This document shows positions 45,774 to 54,543 of a stretch of DNA of 64,000 nucleotides, one piece after another. This DNA comes from Anthocerotibacter panamensis C109 (GTDB lineage: Bacteria > Cyanobacteriota > Cyanobacteriia > Gloeobacterales > Anthocerotibacteraceae), in contig NZ_CP062698.1 in NCBI RefSeq assembly GCF_018389385.1, positions 3,442,667-3,506,666 on the forward strand, given 5' to 3'. Position numbers and translations under genes: made by a program. Under the pieces are notes generated by a model. That model saw only the letters and a program-made list of their open reading frames with translations. It did no database searches and was not told the DNA's origin. How positions within the stretch are numbered: position 1 is the first letter of the stretch; each line of letters opens with the position of its first letter.

Positions 45774-47173
45774 TACTCCATCACGTAGGGAGACTTCTGC
45801 CGCTCAGTTTGATAGCCCTGGATAGCGGACTTTTGCTCCTCGTAGCCACTGCGGCCCATCAGACCAAACGTCAGTACTTTACCCAACTCCACCCCCGGTT
45901 GGTCGAGGGGGTTGACGCCATAGAGCCCCCCGGCAAAGACCGTTGCTAACTCATAGAGGTAGATCATAGCGCCTAGGGTCGGAGCATCCAGCCTTTGTAG
46001 CTCAAGGGTATAGGAAATACACCCGAACTGGCGCAGGGCAAACTCAATCGCTTGCTCCTCAGCGTTGAGCAATTGCCCAAACTCAGCTCCGATCAGGAAT
46101 TGGAATCCGGGCTCGCCTAGCCCATCTGAGGTGATAGGAAGCGCCGGACTTGGCTCAGCGAGGCGCAAGAAACTAATCAGCTTGTCGTGGGGGCCTTCGG
46201 CGTAAAGTTGTACCTGGGAGTGCTGGTCGGTGGTGCCCCGAGCGGAGACCGGCGTCTGACCAGTGCTGACGATTTCGCCTGTGGTCGCAAATTTTTTGCC
46301 TAGACTCTCGGCCCACAGTTGCCCGAACCATTGGGCGAAGCCGTAGAGGCGGTCGCTGTAGGGCATCATGACTGCGATATTGTGCCCGTGTTGGTCGGCA
46401 AGATAGTGGAGCGCGCCTAGTAGATAGGCTGGGTTCTCGCGCAGGTCAGCACTGGTGCAGCGTTCGCGCATTGCCTTGGCCCCCGCCAACAGCCCATCGA
46501 TATCGAGGCCCACTGTAGCCGCAGGGAGCAGTCCCACCGCAGACAGCACGGTATAGCGTCCGCCGAGGGGGTAGGGAATGGGCAGGGAGGCGAAGTTACC
46601 GCTATGGACTAGACTGCGAAAACTACCCCGGTCCGGGTCGGTGGTGATGATGAGTTGGTCTTTCCAGCCATCAGGGTTGAGGGCTTTGAGCTGATCGATG
46701 ATCCAGAGCATCTGGGCCAGGGTTTCGGTGGTCCCCCCGGATTTGGAGATGACGTTGAAACAGGTCTTGGTCAGGTCCACGGTCTTCGCAAAAATGGCTA
46801 AGGTGTCGGGGTCCACGTTGTCCAAAAAGAAAATGCGCGGTCCGTCCACCATCCCTTGCAGGACGCGTTCGTTGTAGAAGGGGCCGTTGAGGGCCTGATG
46901 GACCGCAATGGGTCCCAAAGAAGAACCACCGATGCCGAGGATAGCCAGGTTTTCGTAGTTCCCCCGGACCTTGGCAGCGAGGTCTTGGATGTGTTGGCGT
47001 TCGCTGGGAGATTGGTCCAGAATATCGACAAAGTAAAGGTCGCCTGCCTGTTGCTGGGCCATCAGCGCAGTGTGGACGGTTTTGCCCTTTGCCACGAGGG
47101 CATCCAGGCAACTGACGGGGAGGCCCACGAGATCGGGGGCAGACATCATGTTGTAGTAATTTACCCGTAACAT
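45773..47173 (-). CDS. pgi: glucose-6-phosphate isomerase
   Basis: The 466-residue enzyme shows the sugar-isomerase domains with ILGIGGSSLGPIAV, VISKSGGTTETLAQ and the C-terminal motif GVNPLDQPGVELGK with the ring-opening lysine. It interconverts glucose-6-phosphate and fructose-6-phosphate. At 466 residues it is the short type rather than the 550-residue E. coli type. It is co-transcribed with scpA, which starts on its stop codon. Confidence 0.93.
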   Translation of the reverse strand: MLRVNYYNMMSAPDLVGLPVSCLDALVAKGKTVHTALMAQQQAGDLYFVDILDQSPSERQHIQDLAAKVRGNYENLAILGIGGSSLGPIAVHQALNGPFYNERVLQGMVDGPRIFFLDNVDPDTLAIFAKTVDLTKTCFNVISKSGGTTETLAQMLWIIDQLKALNPDGWKDQLIITTDPDRGSFRSLVHSGNFASLPIPYPLGGRYTVLSAVGLLPAATVGLDIDGLLAGAKAMRERCTSADLRENPAYLLGALHYLADQHGHNIAVMMPYSDRLYGFAQWFGQLWAESLGKKFATTGEIVSTGQTPVSARGTTDQHSQVQLYAEGPHDKLISFLRLAEPSPALPITSDGLGEPGFQFLIGAEFGQLLNAEEQAIEFALRQFGCISYTLELQRLDAPTLGAMIYLYELATVFAGGLYGVNPLDQPGVELGKVLTFGLMGRSGYEEQKSAIQGYQTERQKSPYVME

Positions 47174-47363
47174 TGCATATCCCCAGTTCCAACCTTCTAG
47201 GGGCGATTGTATCCCAAAAGCGTCCCTGACTGAGGCATCTGGGCAGGGTCAGGCAGAGATGACACCAGCAGAAGCTCTGGGAGAACGCATCGTCTATAAT
47301 TCGTAGGGCTCACCTCGCGGTGAAAACCGGGTGAATGTTTAAAATTTGGAGGGGTTGCATCAG

Positions 47364-48155
47364 ATGGCGGGGATTCTTGTCAGCAATGACGACGGGGTCT
47401 ATGCGCCGGGGATCCGGGCGCTGGCTCATGCGCTCTATGCCTGCGGTCATCAAGTCACTGTTGTCTGCCCGACCCAGGAACGTTCTGCATCCAGTTCAGC
47501 CCTGACGTTGAATGAGCCCTTGCGGGTCGAAGCGGTCACCGGGATTTTTGACCCTGGGATCACGGTCTGGGCGGTGAGTGGAACGCCTTCCGACAGTGTC
47601 AAGCTGGGCCTCAACGCGCTCCTGGCCTCCCCCCCGGACTGTGTAGTCTCGGGTATCAATTGGGGACCGAATCTGGGGACTGATGTCTTTTATTCAGGGA
47701 CAGTCTCAGCGGCGATGGAGGGCTATCTGGAGGGGCTGCCCAGCCTTGCTATCTCTTTGGTCACCCACACCGAAACCCCGAACTTTGTTCCGGCAGCGAA
47801 ATTTGTCGGGTCGCTGCTCGATCACCTACCTACTTGCCCGCTCAGTGCTCCGTATTTACTCAATGTCAATATTCCGGCCCTTGACAGCCTGAGCCTGGAG
47901 CATATCCGCTTCACCCAACTGGGTAGCCGCCGCTATCAAGATTTTTATGAAAAACGCGTGGACCCCCGGGGTCGTATCTATTACTGGCTCGCCGGGACAG
48001 TCATCGAACTGGCGCTTCCTTTGGGGGGGCTCACCGACATCCAGACGATTGCTCAGGGCCTAGTCGCGATCACCCCACTCAACTGCGACCTAGGCTGCCA
48101 CGAGAGCCTTGCCACGATTCAGAATCACCACTGGCTCAACAGCAAGGCCCACTGA
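47364..48155 (+). CDS. surE: 5'/3'-nucleotidase SurE
   Basis: From ATG 47364, preceded by GGAGG, the 263-residue protein has the SurE metal site LVSNDDGVYAPGIRAL and the motif VSGINWGPNLGTDVFYSGTVSAAMEG. SurE dephosphorylates nucleoside monophosphates in the cytoplasm, in stress and nucleotide balance. The frame is open six codons upstream but that start lacks support. It is divergent from pgi. Confidence 0.94.
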   Translation: MAGILVSNDDGVYAPGIRALAHALYACGHQVTVVCPTQERSASSSALTLNEPLRVEAVTGIFDPGITVWAVSGTPSDSVKLGLNALLASPPDCVVSGINWGPNLGTDVFYSGTVSAAMEGYLEGLPSLAISLVTHTETPNFVPAAKFVGSLLDHLPTCPLSAPYLLNVNIPALDSLSLEHIRFTQLGSRRYQDFYEKRVDPRGRIYYWLAGTVIELALPLGGLTDIQTIAQGLVAITPLNCDLGCHESLATIQNHHWLNSKAH

Positions 48156-48161
48156 GGGGTG

Positions 48162-49025
48162 CTAGACCGGGGTCTTCTGGAGTAACACCGGGCACGGAGC
48201 ATGGATGCGCACATAGTCGGAGACCGAAGTGCCCAACAGGAGGTCGAGGTCCGGTAGGGTTTTGGCAATTGAAGGGCGGCGGTCCTCACAGCCTAGGACG
48301 AGGAAACTGGCATTATTTTCTTCGGCAATACGGCAGATCTCGGCTCCTGCCGCGCCCACGCCATACAAGGTCCGGTAGGGGACGCGCTGTTGGCGGACAA
48401 ATTCAGCAGCAGTCGCCAGGAGCAAGCTTTCCTCCTCCGGGTCAATGGCTTTGCCGATTTCCTGGTCGCCGAGCGGACGGGTGCGGACGTGGATCAACAA
48501 AATTTCACTCCCTGGAATAGTCCGACACAGGTCCACAGCACTCCTGAGGGCAAATTTCGCAGCCATCGAGTCGGACACCGCGACCGCAACGCGGTTGAGG
48601 GGGTTGGGATAGACGCCATCGCGGATTAGGAGCATAGGACAGGAGGCCCGCTGAAAAACATACTGACTCACCGAATCTTTAAGGATAGCCATGAGGTTGT
48701 TGAGTCCCCGAGAGCCCATGATGAGCAAGGAAGCTTTCATCTCCTCGGCGATCTGAGAGACCACCTCTTTGGGATCGCCGGTCCTGAGCAGGGTATTGAG
48801 GCGATAGTTGTCATCAAGTTCTAGGCTGAGGGCGGTTTTCTCCAGTAGATCACGGCCTCGAGCCAGTTGCTCCGTGTATTTCTCCGCAGAGGCTACCCCC
48901 CGAGTGACGTGCAGCAGGGTGATTTTGGACCCCCGGCTTATGGGCAGCGCCAAGAGGATCTTGAGCATGTCCACTGGTGCAGGAGCTTCTTCTACGGCTA
49001 GCAGGATATTGGTCAGCAGGGTCAT
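48162..49025 (-). CDS. tandem universal-stress-protein
   Basis: Starting at ATG 49025 (MTLLTNILLAVEEAP), the 287-residue protein has two USP domains. The first ends with LLIMGSRGLNNL, the second with FLVLGCEDRRPSIAKTLPDLDLLLGTSVSDYV. Glycine-rich nucleotide-binding loops are only partly kept: the first domain has GSRGLNNL without the full G-2x-G-9x-G(S/T) spacing. ATP binding is uncertain. No membrane segment is present. Confidence 0.85.
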   Translation of the reverse strand: MTLLTNILLAVEEAPAPVDMLKILLALPISRGSKITLLHVTRGVASAEKYTEQLARGRDLLEKTALSLELDDNYRLNTLLRTGDPKEVVSQIAEEMKASLLIMGSRGLNNLMAILKDSVSQYVFQRASCPMLLIRDGVYPNPLNRVAVAVSDSMAAKFALRSAVDLCRTIPGSEILLIHVRTRPLGDQEIGKAIDPEEESLLLATAAEFVRQQRVPYRTLYGVGAAGAEICRIAEENNASFLVLGCEDRRPSIAKTLPDLDLLLGTSVSDYVRIHAPCPVLLQKTPV

Positions 49026-49097
49026 GGGCTTGGTAAGCAGCGATAGTAATGTAGTGTAGCAGCGTTCTGAAAGCCCTTGGCAGAACCGTAACAAGAC

Positions 49098-49475
49098 CTA
49101 ATATGCCACTTCAAAGGCCCCTGAAATATACGTGTGCAGATAAAATCCCGCCTCCTGTATACCCACTAAGGCTACGTCAAAGCGGCAGGCGCACTGCTCT
49201 AGCTCCTCACGGCTTGCCAGGAATAAGCCTGCAGTACGGATCAGCTTGCGCTGTTTGGCAGGGGTGATAGCCAGGAGCCCTTGTCCGTCGATACCCACCT
49301 GACGGCGTGCCTTGACCTCTACAAAGACCACCAACTCCTCGCCTAGGAGCACCAGATCCAACTCGCCCCAGCGACAGTGCCAGCGTCGTGCAAGCACCTG
49401 CCAGCCCTGTTGGGTCAGTTGCTCTGCTAGCCACACTTCAGCGGATTGGCCCTGTTCAGCAGGAAGCTTGGTCAC
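49098..49475 (-). CDS. UPF0102/YraN-family endonuclease-like protein
   Basis: This 125-residue protein starts at GTG 49475 and has the restriction-endonuclease-like core WLAEQLTQQGWQVLARRWHCRWGELDLVLL..LVVFVEVKAR with the E-(D)-ExK metal site. YraN proteins are small nucleases often found near housekeeping genes, role unclear. It starts 12 bases after mraY and is probably co-transcribed. Confidence 0.87.
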   Translation of the reverse strand: MTKLPAEQGQSAEVWLAEQLTQQGWQVLARRWHCRWGELDLVLLGEELVVFVEVKARRQVGIDGQGLLAITPAKQRKLIRTAGLFLASREELEQCACRFDVALVGIQEAGFYLHTYISGAFEVAY

Positions 49476-49486
49476 CCAAATCGCTC

Positions 49487-50548
49487 CTAGAGACGGCGCA
49501 ACCAGACCGCGAGGGCTGCCAGCACGAGCGCAAGCCCGTAGAAGAGCGCGACCACGTGGATTTCAGGCCAACCGGATAACTCCAGATGATAGTGCACCGG
49601 AGCCATGCGGAAAAAACGTTTGCCCTTGCCGTCCGGCCCTTTAGTCGCTTTGTAGTAGTAGACCTGAATCAGGACCGAGAGCGCCTCTAGGACAAATACC
49701 CCCCCCATGACCAAAAAGGGCAGCAATTGAGCACTCACCAGACTCACTGCCCCCAAAAAGCCCCCCAAAGCCAGGGACCCGGTATCCCCCATGAAGACGC
49801 GGGCAGGCTTGTGGTTATGGACCAAAAAGCCCAGACAGCAACCCGCCATCACCCAACACAAAAGGGCTAGATCCGCAGGAACAACAAGGCCCAGCGCTAC
49901 ACAGGCTACTGCCCCAGTCCCCGCAGCCAGCCCATCCATGCCATCCGTTAAGTTGACTGCGTTACTCGTGCCTGTGAGGACAAACAAACCCAAAGGCCAA
50001 AATAAGAGTCCCAGGGGCAACCACCCTTCGTCTGCCCAGCCGCGCACCACCGGCGTGTAGCCCGTCTTAAAAAGATAGACCACAAAAATCGTCCCAAAGG
50101 CCAACAGCAAGCTCATCTTCAGCCAGGGGGGGATGCCGCGCGGCCCACCAGGGCGGCTCGTGATGACCCGCCAGTCGTCCCAAAACCCGACCAGCCCGTA
50201 GGCCAAAGTCAAGGCAAGGACAGCCCAGACTCGGGGAGTCTGGACCCAAAAGAGCGGCAAAACCAGGGCTGGAGGCACCCAGAAAAGCCCTCCCATCGTC
50301 GGGGTACCGCCCTTGACCTGATGCGTCTGCGGCCCGTCTGTCTGGATCACTTGGCGGATCTTGAGGGAACGCAGCAAGGGGATGACCGCCCACCCGAGCA
50401 GGGCAGCTCCTGTGAAGCCCGCACCCAGACTCACCAGAGCATCAAGTCGGACGAAGGCCAGCACAGACAGCAGTACGGCTCCTAACCCTCCAGCTAGGAG
50501 GAGGCCCTCCGGCACCCGTACACCCTCCAGTATTTTTGCCCTCTTCAT
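49487..50548 (-). CDS. mraY: phospho-N-acetylmuramoyl-pentapeptide-transferase
   Basis: The 353-residue enzyme has about ten membrane helices and the MraY signatures QVKGGTPTMGGLF, FWDDWRVI, NAVNLTDGMDGLAAG and VFMGDTGSLALGG, plus RMAPVHYHLELSGW near the end. It makes lipid I from UDP-MurNAc-pentapeptide and undecaprenyl phosphate, the first membrane step of peptidoglycan synthesis. Length and motifs are normal. Confidence 0.96.
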   Translation of the reverse strand: MKRAKILEGVRVPEGLLLAGGLGAVLLSVLAFVRLDALVSLGAGFTGAALLGWAVIPLLRSLKIRQVIQTDGPQTHQVKGGTPTMGGLFWVPPALVLPLFWVQTPRVWAVLALTLAYGLVGFWDDWRVITSRPGGPRGIPPWLKMSLLLAFGTIFVVYLFKTGYTPVVRGWADEGWLPLGLLFWPLGLFVLTGTSNAVNLTDGMDGLAAGTGAVACVALGLVVPADLALLCWVMAGCCLGFLVHNHKPARVFMGDTGSLALGGFLGAVSLVSAQLLPFLVMGGVFVLEALSVLIQVYYYKATKGPDGKGKRFFRMAPVHYHLELSGWPEIHVVALFYGLALVLAALAVWLRRL

Positions 50549-50847
50549 CTTGCTTTGTGTTTTTATGCTCCCTGGTATTATCAGCAGGTCTGGGGTCTGA
50601 TGCGCAAGGGGGTCTTGTACCCCTCAAATTATGAGAAAACCATGAAAAATTCAATGAACCTGAAGCCACCATTCCTATGGCCTACCGCTCAAGCACGAGC
50701 AACGCTCACACCACAGGCAGTTTGTAGCACGACTGGGTAAACATCCAGTAGGACCTGTAGAACTCCTGAAGCTGTCCTCCGGCGGGGTAGCCCCAGGAAG
50801 CGGAGCCGTATAATTCACTAAGTACGCGTTGGCCCAAAGCTGATCTC

Positions 50848-52086
50848 ATGGAAAAAAAACTACCCCTGCGTGATATGGCCCCTGCTGGCTTCGGCGAGGT
50901 CCTGCGCAACCAGAATTTTTTACGGCTTTGGGCGGGGCAGGTTTTTTCCCAATTGGCAGACAAGGTGTTACTGATCTTGATGATCGCGTTGGTCAGTACT
51001 GGATTGAGGGATCAGGATAACATCAACAAAATAACTTCGGCGATCTACTTCGCCTTCACGATACCGGCGATCCTGTTCGGTTCGGTGGCGGGAGTTTTTG
51101 TGGACCGTTGGTCGAAACGGGCGGTTCTGGCGGGCTCCAATTTGCTCAGAGGCGGATTGGTGCTGCTCATCCCCTTGCTGCCCCGCGAGCTTAATCTACT
51201 GCTTGTGATAACGTTTTTGGTCTCGACGCTGACGCAATTTTTCGCCCCTGCGGAGACCACGACCATCCCACTCATCCTAGAGCGGCGCTGCTTGCTGTCA
51301 GCTAATTCCTTGTTTACCACCACGATGTTCGGTTCTTTGATCTTGGGTCTTGCCCTGGGGGAGCCGCTTTTGGCCTGGGTCGGGGTGGAGCGCGGCAACT
51401 GGCTTGTAGGTGGAGCCTATTTGGTGGCGGGGCTGATCCTGTTGGGCGTTGGGACAGGGGAGGACCACGCCAAACGGGTTTCCTCAGACCTCAATATCCT
51501 CAAGGACTTAAAAGAGGGCCTCGCTTATCTCCGGGTCAACCCCCCGGTGCGTGCTGCCTTGATCCAATTGGTGTGCCTCTTCTCGATCTTTGCGGCCCTC
51601 TCAATCTTTGCGGTGGGCCTGACGCGGGTGGTCGGGCTCAAGAATGAGCAGTTCGGACTCCTGCTCGCCATGGCTGGGGGCGGGATGGCGGTGGGAGCCT
51701 GGGGTCTGGGTCAATTCGGGGGGCGCTTCACGCGGGCGCAGTTAGCCTTCTGGGGCTCGGTGGCGGTGGCGGTGGTCCTTGCCTTACTGGCGTTGGTACA
51801 GAACCTCTATTTAGTTCTGAGTCTGTGCGCCCTGTTAGGTGTTGGGGCGGCTATGGTCGGTATCCCAATGCAGACGGTGATTCAGGAAGAGACGCCCCCA
51901 GAGCTACGCGGCAAGGTCTTCGGGCTACAAAACAATGCCGTCAATATTGCCCTGAGCTTCCCTTTACTGCTGGCAGGGATCGCTGCTGATACTTTTGGAC
52001 TACAGCCGGTGATCTTGGCGACCGCCCTAATGGCCTTCATCAGCGCCTTCATCCTGCGCCGCTCGAACCGTATCGTAACGCTGTAG
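50848..52086 (+). CDS. major facilitator superfamily exporter
   Basis: The 412-residue protein has twelve hydrophobic helices and the MFS_3-type (EntS-like) layout: NFLRLWAGQVFSQLADKVLLILMI, the loop GVFVDRWSKRAVLAGSNLLRGG, and PTELRGKVFG-type sequence (PPELRGKVFGLQNNAV). Such proteins export siderophores or drugs. Substrate unknown. No Shine-Dalgarno is obvious. It is the last clear core-genome gene before the island. Confidence 0.87.
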   Translation: MEKKLPLRDMAPAGFGEVLRNQNFLRLWAGQVFSQLADKVLLILMIALVSTGLRDQDNINKITSAIYFAFTIPAILFGSVAGVFVDRWSKRAVLAGSNLLRGGLVLLIPLLPRELNLLLVITFLVSTLTQFFAPAETTTIPLILERRCLLSANSLFTTTMFGSLILGLALGEPLLAWVGVERGNWLVGGAYLVAGLILLGVGTGEDHAKRVSSDLNILKDLKEGLAYLRVNPPVRAALIQLVCLFSIFAALSIFAVGLTRVVGLKNEQFGLLLAMAGGGMAVGAWGLGQFGGRFTRAQLAFWGSVAVAVVLALLALVQNLYLVLSLCALLGVGAAMVGIPMQTVIQEETPPELRGKVFGLQNNAVNIALSFPLLLAGIAADTFGLQPVILATALMAFISAFILRRSNRIVTL

Positions 52087-52109
52087 TCCATCGCTAGCGA
52101 AAAGCTGGT

Positions 52110-52586
52110 TCAGGTATAGGCACGGGCGCGGACCTCTTCAAGGGTGTATTCCCTGAGTAGCGTCCCGTTCTCGTAGACAAGAACGAGCTCGCTCGGGGTC
52201 GCACCGAGGTGGGCAGCGGGAATGGTCTGATAAGTCTGTGCCTGACGAACCAACTCCAGCCGCCCCCGTTTACTTTGCTTACTTGGGTCGGTGATCGGGT
52301 CTTTAAAAACAGGGACTGCCGCCTCGTTCACGACTACTTCGGAGCATTTCATCGCAAACTTTTGCGTGTCCCGGTTCAACCCCTGAAGCAAAGCCCCGCC
52401 CATCCCGAAGGCGATATTGCTCGCGCTAAAACCCTGCTCAACCACGGCTTCCAGGATTTCGTTGAGGTTGGTGGCGTTGACGCCATCGCCTTGGATAACC
52501 CGGACGTGGTTGAGCGTGTCTCGGCTCATAAAACGCCCTCTCTTGCCGAACCAATCGTTGGAGCGGACCCACCAGACAGTCATCAA
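52110..52586 (-). pseudogene. 5'-truncated nicotinamide phosphoribosyltransferase
   Basis: The frame encodes only the C-terminal third of a NAMPT/NadV-type enzyme: HVRVIQGDGVNATNLNEILE, NIAFGMGGALLQGLNRDTQKFA, VFKDPITDPSKQSKRGRLEL and EYTLEEVRARA. Intact family members are about 450-490 residues, so some 300 are missing. Recognisable homology begins near 52530, and the sequence upstream is the attC site of the integron array. The first 15-20 codons of the frame therefore translate attC DNA. The gene was cut by arrival or rearrangement of the array; the remnant should be inactive. Confidence 0.82.
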
Positions 52587-52643
52587 ATTTGCATGCGCAA
52601 ATTTGCCGCCTGTCTGGCGGGCCGCTCAACTCCGTTGTTAGGC
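52545..52643 (-). other. integron attC site of cassette 2
   Basis: Read on the minus strand the site begins with GCCTAAC (52643-52637) and ends with GTTCGGC (52551-52545). Between them lie AACGGAGTTGAGCGG and CCGCTCCAACG, which can pair as the L boxes, and a long imperfect palindrome (CCAGACAG/CTGTCTGG around CAAATTTGC/GCAAATTTG). Size (99 bp) and symmetry are typical of attC recombination sites. The terminal core is imperfect (C instead of A/G at position 4). Confidence 0.82.
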
Positions 52644-52672
52644 GGCGGCATGAGGCCCCCTGTGCTCGACGG

Positions 52673-53134
52673 CTATATCGGCAAGTGTCCAGTGGGGAGC
52701 CTCTCAAGCGTAACCGCATCGAGATCTATGCCGGAAAGACGCATGACGGCCTTGTAGGCAACAAGGATGGAGTCGTGGATGGTCTCAAGGTCGTCCATCA
52801 TGACTGCCCTACCTTCTTCGGAGTTTCTGCGCCAATTGTGCTGGCGATAGAACGAATGCGACAGCCGATTTCGTTGCCGAAGCGCTTCTTTCAAGACGTC
52901 CTCCAGCTGATCGATGGAGTCGTTGGTTCGACCTAGCGATTTCAATAGCTGACCCAGAGTCTGACGATTGACGAACATCAGCAACTCCGTTGCCTTCCCC
53001 GAATCGGAGCTTTCGAAAAGGCCCGCCTCGATGGCACCAGCAAGAAAGAGCCTAGTCCCTAGCTCGGTCTCCAGGAGTTGCGCGGCCTCAGAAGCGAATC
53101 CGAACTTTGCATACACATCTTCAAGAGTCGGCAC
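52673..53134 (-). CDS. integron cassette 2: HEPN-motif protein
   Basis: The 153-residue product is all-helical by appearance, without signal peptide. It contains ALRQRNRLSHSFY at residues 84-96, where R88-N89-x-x-x-H93 fits the RNxxxH active-site motif of HEPN ribonucleases found in toxins and phage-defence proteins. It fills the cassette between two attC sites: its start is 16-22 bases after the GTTAGGC core, and its stop is 30 bases before the next attC. It has no promoter of its own visible. HEPN assignment rests on the motif and helical content only. Confidence 0.65.
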   Translation of the reverse strand: MPTLEDVYAKFGFASEAAQLLETELGTRLFLAGAIEAGLFESSDSGKATELLMFVNRQTLGQLLKSLGRTNDSIDQLEDVLKEALRQRNRLSHSFYRQHNWRRNSEEGRAVMMDDLETIHDSILVAYKAVMRLSGIDLDAVTLERLPTGHLPI

Positions 53135-53149
53135 GACGCTGGCCCCGCC

Positions 53150-53227
53150 GCCTAACGCCGAAGCTCAGCCGCGTTCTTGACGCAGCGAAGCGGAGGCAAG
53201 AACGTCGGCTGGAGCGCCTTGTTGGGC
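53150..53227 (-). other. integron attC site of cassette 1
   Basis: Read on the minus strand: GCCCAAC (53227-53221), AAGGCGCTCCAGCCGAC, a central hairpin with GTTCTTG and CAAGAAC arms, CGGCTGAGCTTCGGC, and the core GTTAGGC (53156-53150). This 78-bp layout is a textbook attC site, orientation matching the minus-strand cassette genes. It is the type common in proteobacterial integrons. Confidence 0.92.
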
Positions 53228-53234
53228 CTTGAAG

Positions 53235-54137
53235 TCATTGCGCCACGAATGCAGCTAAAGCCGGAAGATAAGGTGCGACTACAGGGCCAAAGACTTGGAT
53301 GTGATCGGATAAGAGCGACATAAAATTCTTGTACCGGGCACCGAAGCTATCACTGCCGAACGCCTGCCTCATTTCTTCCGCTGCGCTTGTAAGACGACGC
53401 GCTTCTTGCTGCTTATTGGTCACTGCGGCAAGTGCTTCGATGAGGCCCCGGAATACTTCATCTGAGGCACCATTGTTTGAAGATGTGTGTTGGCTGAAAT
53501 GACTGCCGCCAGTTGCAACGTTTTGAACTGAGCCTGTTATGTAGGTGTTAAATACCTGAGACACCTTGTCTTGCGGTAAAGGGAGTTCGTGCAAAGTTGC
53601 TTCTCCTGCGTGCGGTGCTTGTGCTTCAATTTCAAGACTGAAATTCAGAACCCTTGTTTTGATGGTGTCGATTAGCGCGACGAGCGCGTTATACGGAATG
53701 ATCTTCCAGGCAGCCATGCAATTCATGTGCTGGTATATGTCGCGTCCAACTAACGCAACGAGATCTGCTGGCCAGTTTTCTTGAGCGTTTGACCGCTCTT
53801 GCTTATCAACCAACGATGTGTAGGCGCTAATGGGCTGCATCAAGTAGGAATACCCGATGCTTTCACGTAGTTCTGCAGGGAGGCAGACGGGCGGAATCGG
53901 CGCGTTTCGCAACCCGCTATTGAATGCGCCGGAAAAATGACCGACAGATTCAACGCGTAGCTTTCTGTAATCAGGTAAAGCATCGCGGTCATCGTACCCA
54001 TTTAGCTCCCTGTCAACCCAGTTACGAAAATCTGAGTTTCCAAGTCGCACTGCGAGAATTTTGCATTTCCTGAGAAGAGTGGCTACGTCACTAGCAGAAT
54101 CCACCGCTGTATTCTGAATGTCGCGAAGGAGGGACAC
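53235..54137 (-). CDS. integron cassette 1: AbiTii-domain protein
   Basis: The 300-residue protein starts at GTG 54137, 15-20 bases into the cassette. Residues 1-65 match the AbiTii domain: SLLRDIQNTAVDSASDVATLLRKCKILAVRLGNSDF with WVDRELNGYDD. This domain occurs in proteins grouped with abortive infection systems. The middle region is of mixed composition with a glycine/serine-rich stretch (near 210-225), and the C terminus is a hydrophobic helix (VFGPVVAPYLPALAAFVAQ) that may meet a membrane. The gene ends seven bases before the attC site. Defence activity is inferred from the domain. Confidence 0.75.
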   Translation of the reverse strand: MSLLRDIQNTAVDSASDVATLLRKCKILAVRLGNSDFRNWVDRELNGYDDRDALPDYRKLRVESVGHFSGAFNSGLRNAPIPPVCLPAELRESIGYSYLMQPISAYTSLVDKQERSNAQENWPADLVALVGRDIYQHMNCMAAWKIIPYNALVALIDTIKTRVLNFSLEIEAQAPHAGEATLHELPLPQDKVSQVFNTYITGSVQNVATGGSHFSQHTSSNNGASDEVFRGLIEALAAVTNKQQEARRLTSAAEEMRQAFGSDSFGARYKNFMSLLSDHIQVFGPVVAPYLPALAAFVAQ

Positions 54138-54151
54138 GCTATTTCCTCAAG

Positions 54152-54158
54152 GCCCAAC
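54152..54158 (-). other. recombination core at the head of the cassette array (attI side)
   Basis: GTTGGGC on the minus strand marks the insertion point of the first cassette, 15 bases before its gene start and about 390 bases from the divergent integrase gene, as expected for attI. The attI outer part cannot be defined from sequence alone. Confidence 0.6.
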
Positions 54159-54543
54159 CAGTAATTAGATCGCAGCACACGCCCCATCGGAGGCATAGCC
54201 AACGGATCTGTAATAATAAACCGCACAACCAGCCATGCTCGACCTCACGCTTGGTTTTTTTTGATCACAGATTAGCAGTTAAAACCGACCCGCCGAAAAA
54301 TTGTCACGACTGACTCCTCATTGCTCCCCCGGCAAGGCACCCATAGAGTAAGTATTGAGCCAGATAGAGATGATTGCCTTGCGGCAAAGGTCGATATACA
54401 GGCCACAGACCGACGGTTTTTTCTGCATTACGTGGAGTTTAGCAATAGAGATTCGTAGGTGTCAACGATTAATTCTTAAACTTGCGCTGGACTAGTAGCA
54501 ATGGATAACATACGATTTGTAAGAAAATACCGCACACACGGTC
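54159..54543. other. attI/promoter region between integrase and cassette array
   Basis: 385 bases without a gene between the divergent intI and the array. It should hold attI, the cassette promoter and the intI promoter, but I cannot assign boxes with confidence. It includes a T-run (54256-54263) and GCCTTGCGGCAAAGG (54376-54390), resembling the leader motif of the downstream mobile genes. Confidence 0.4.
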
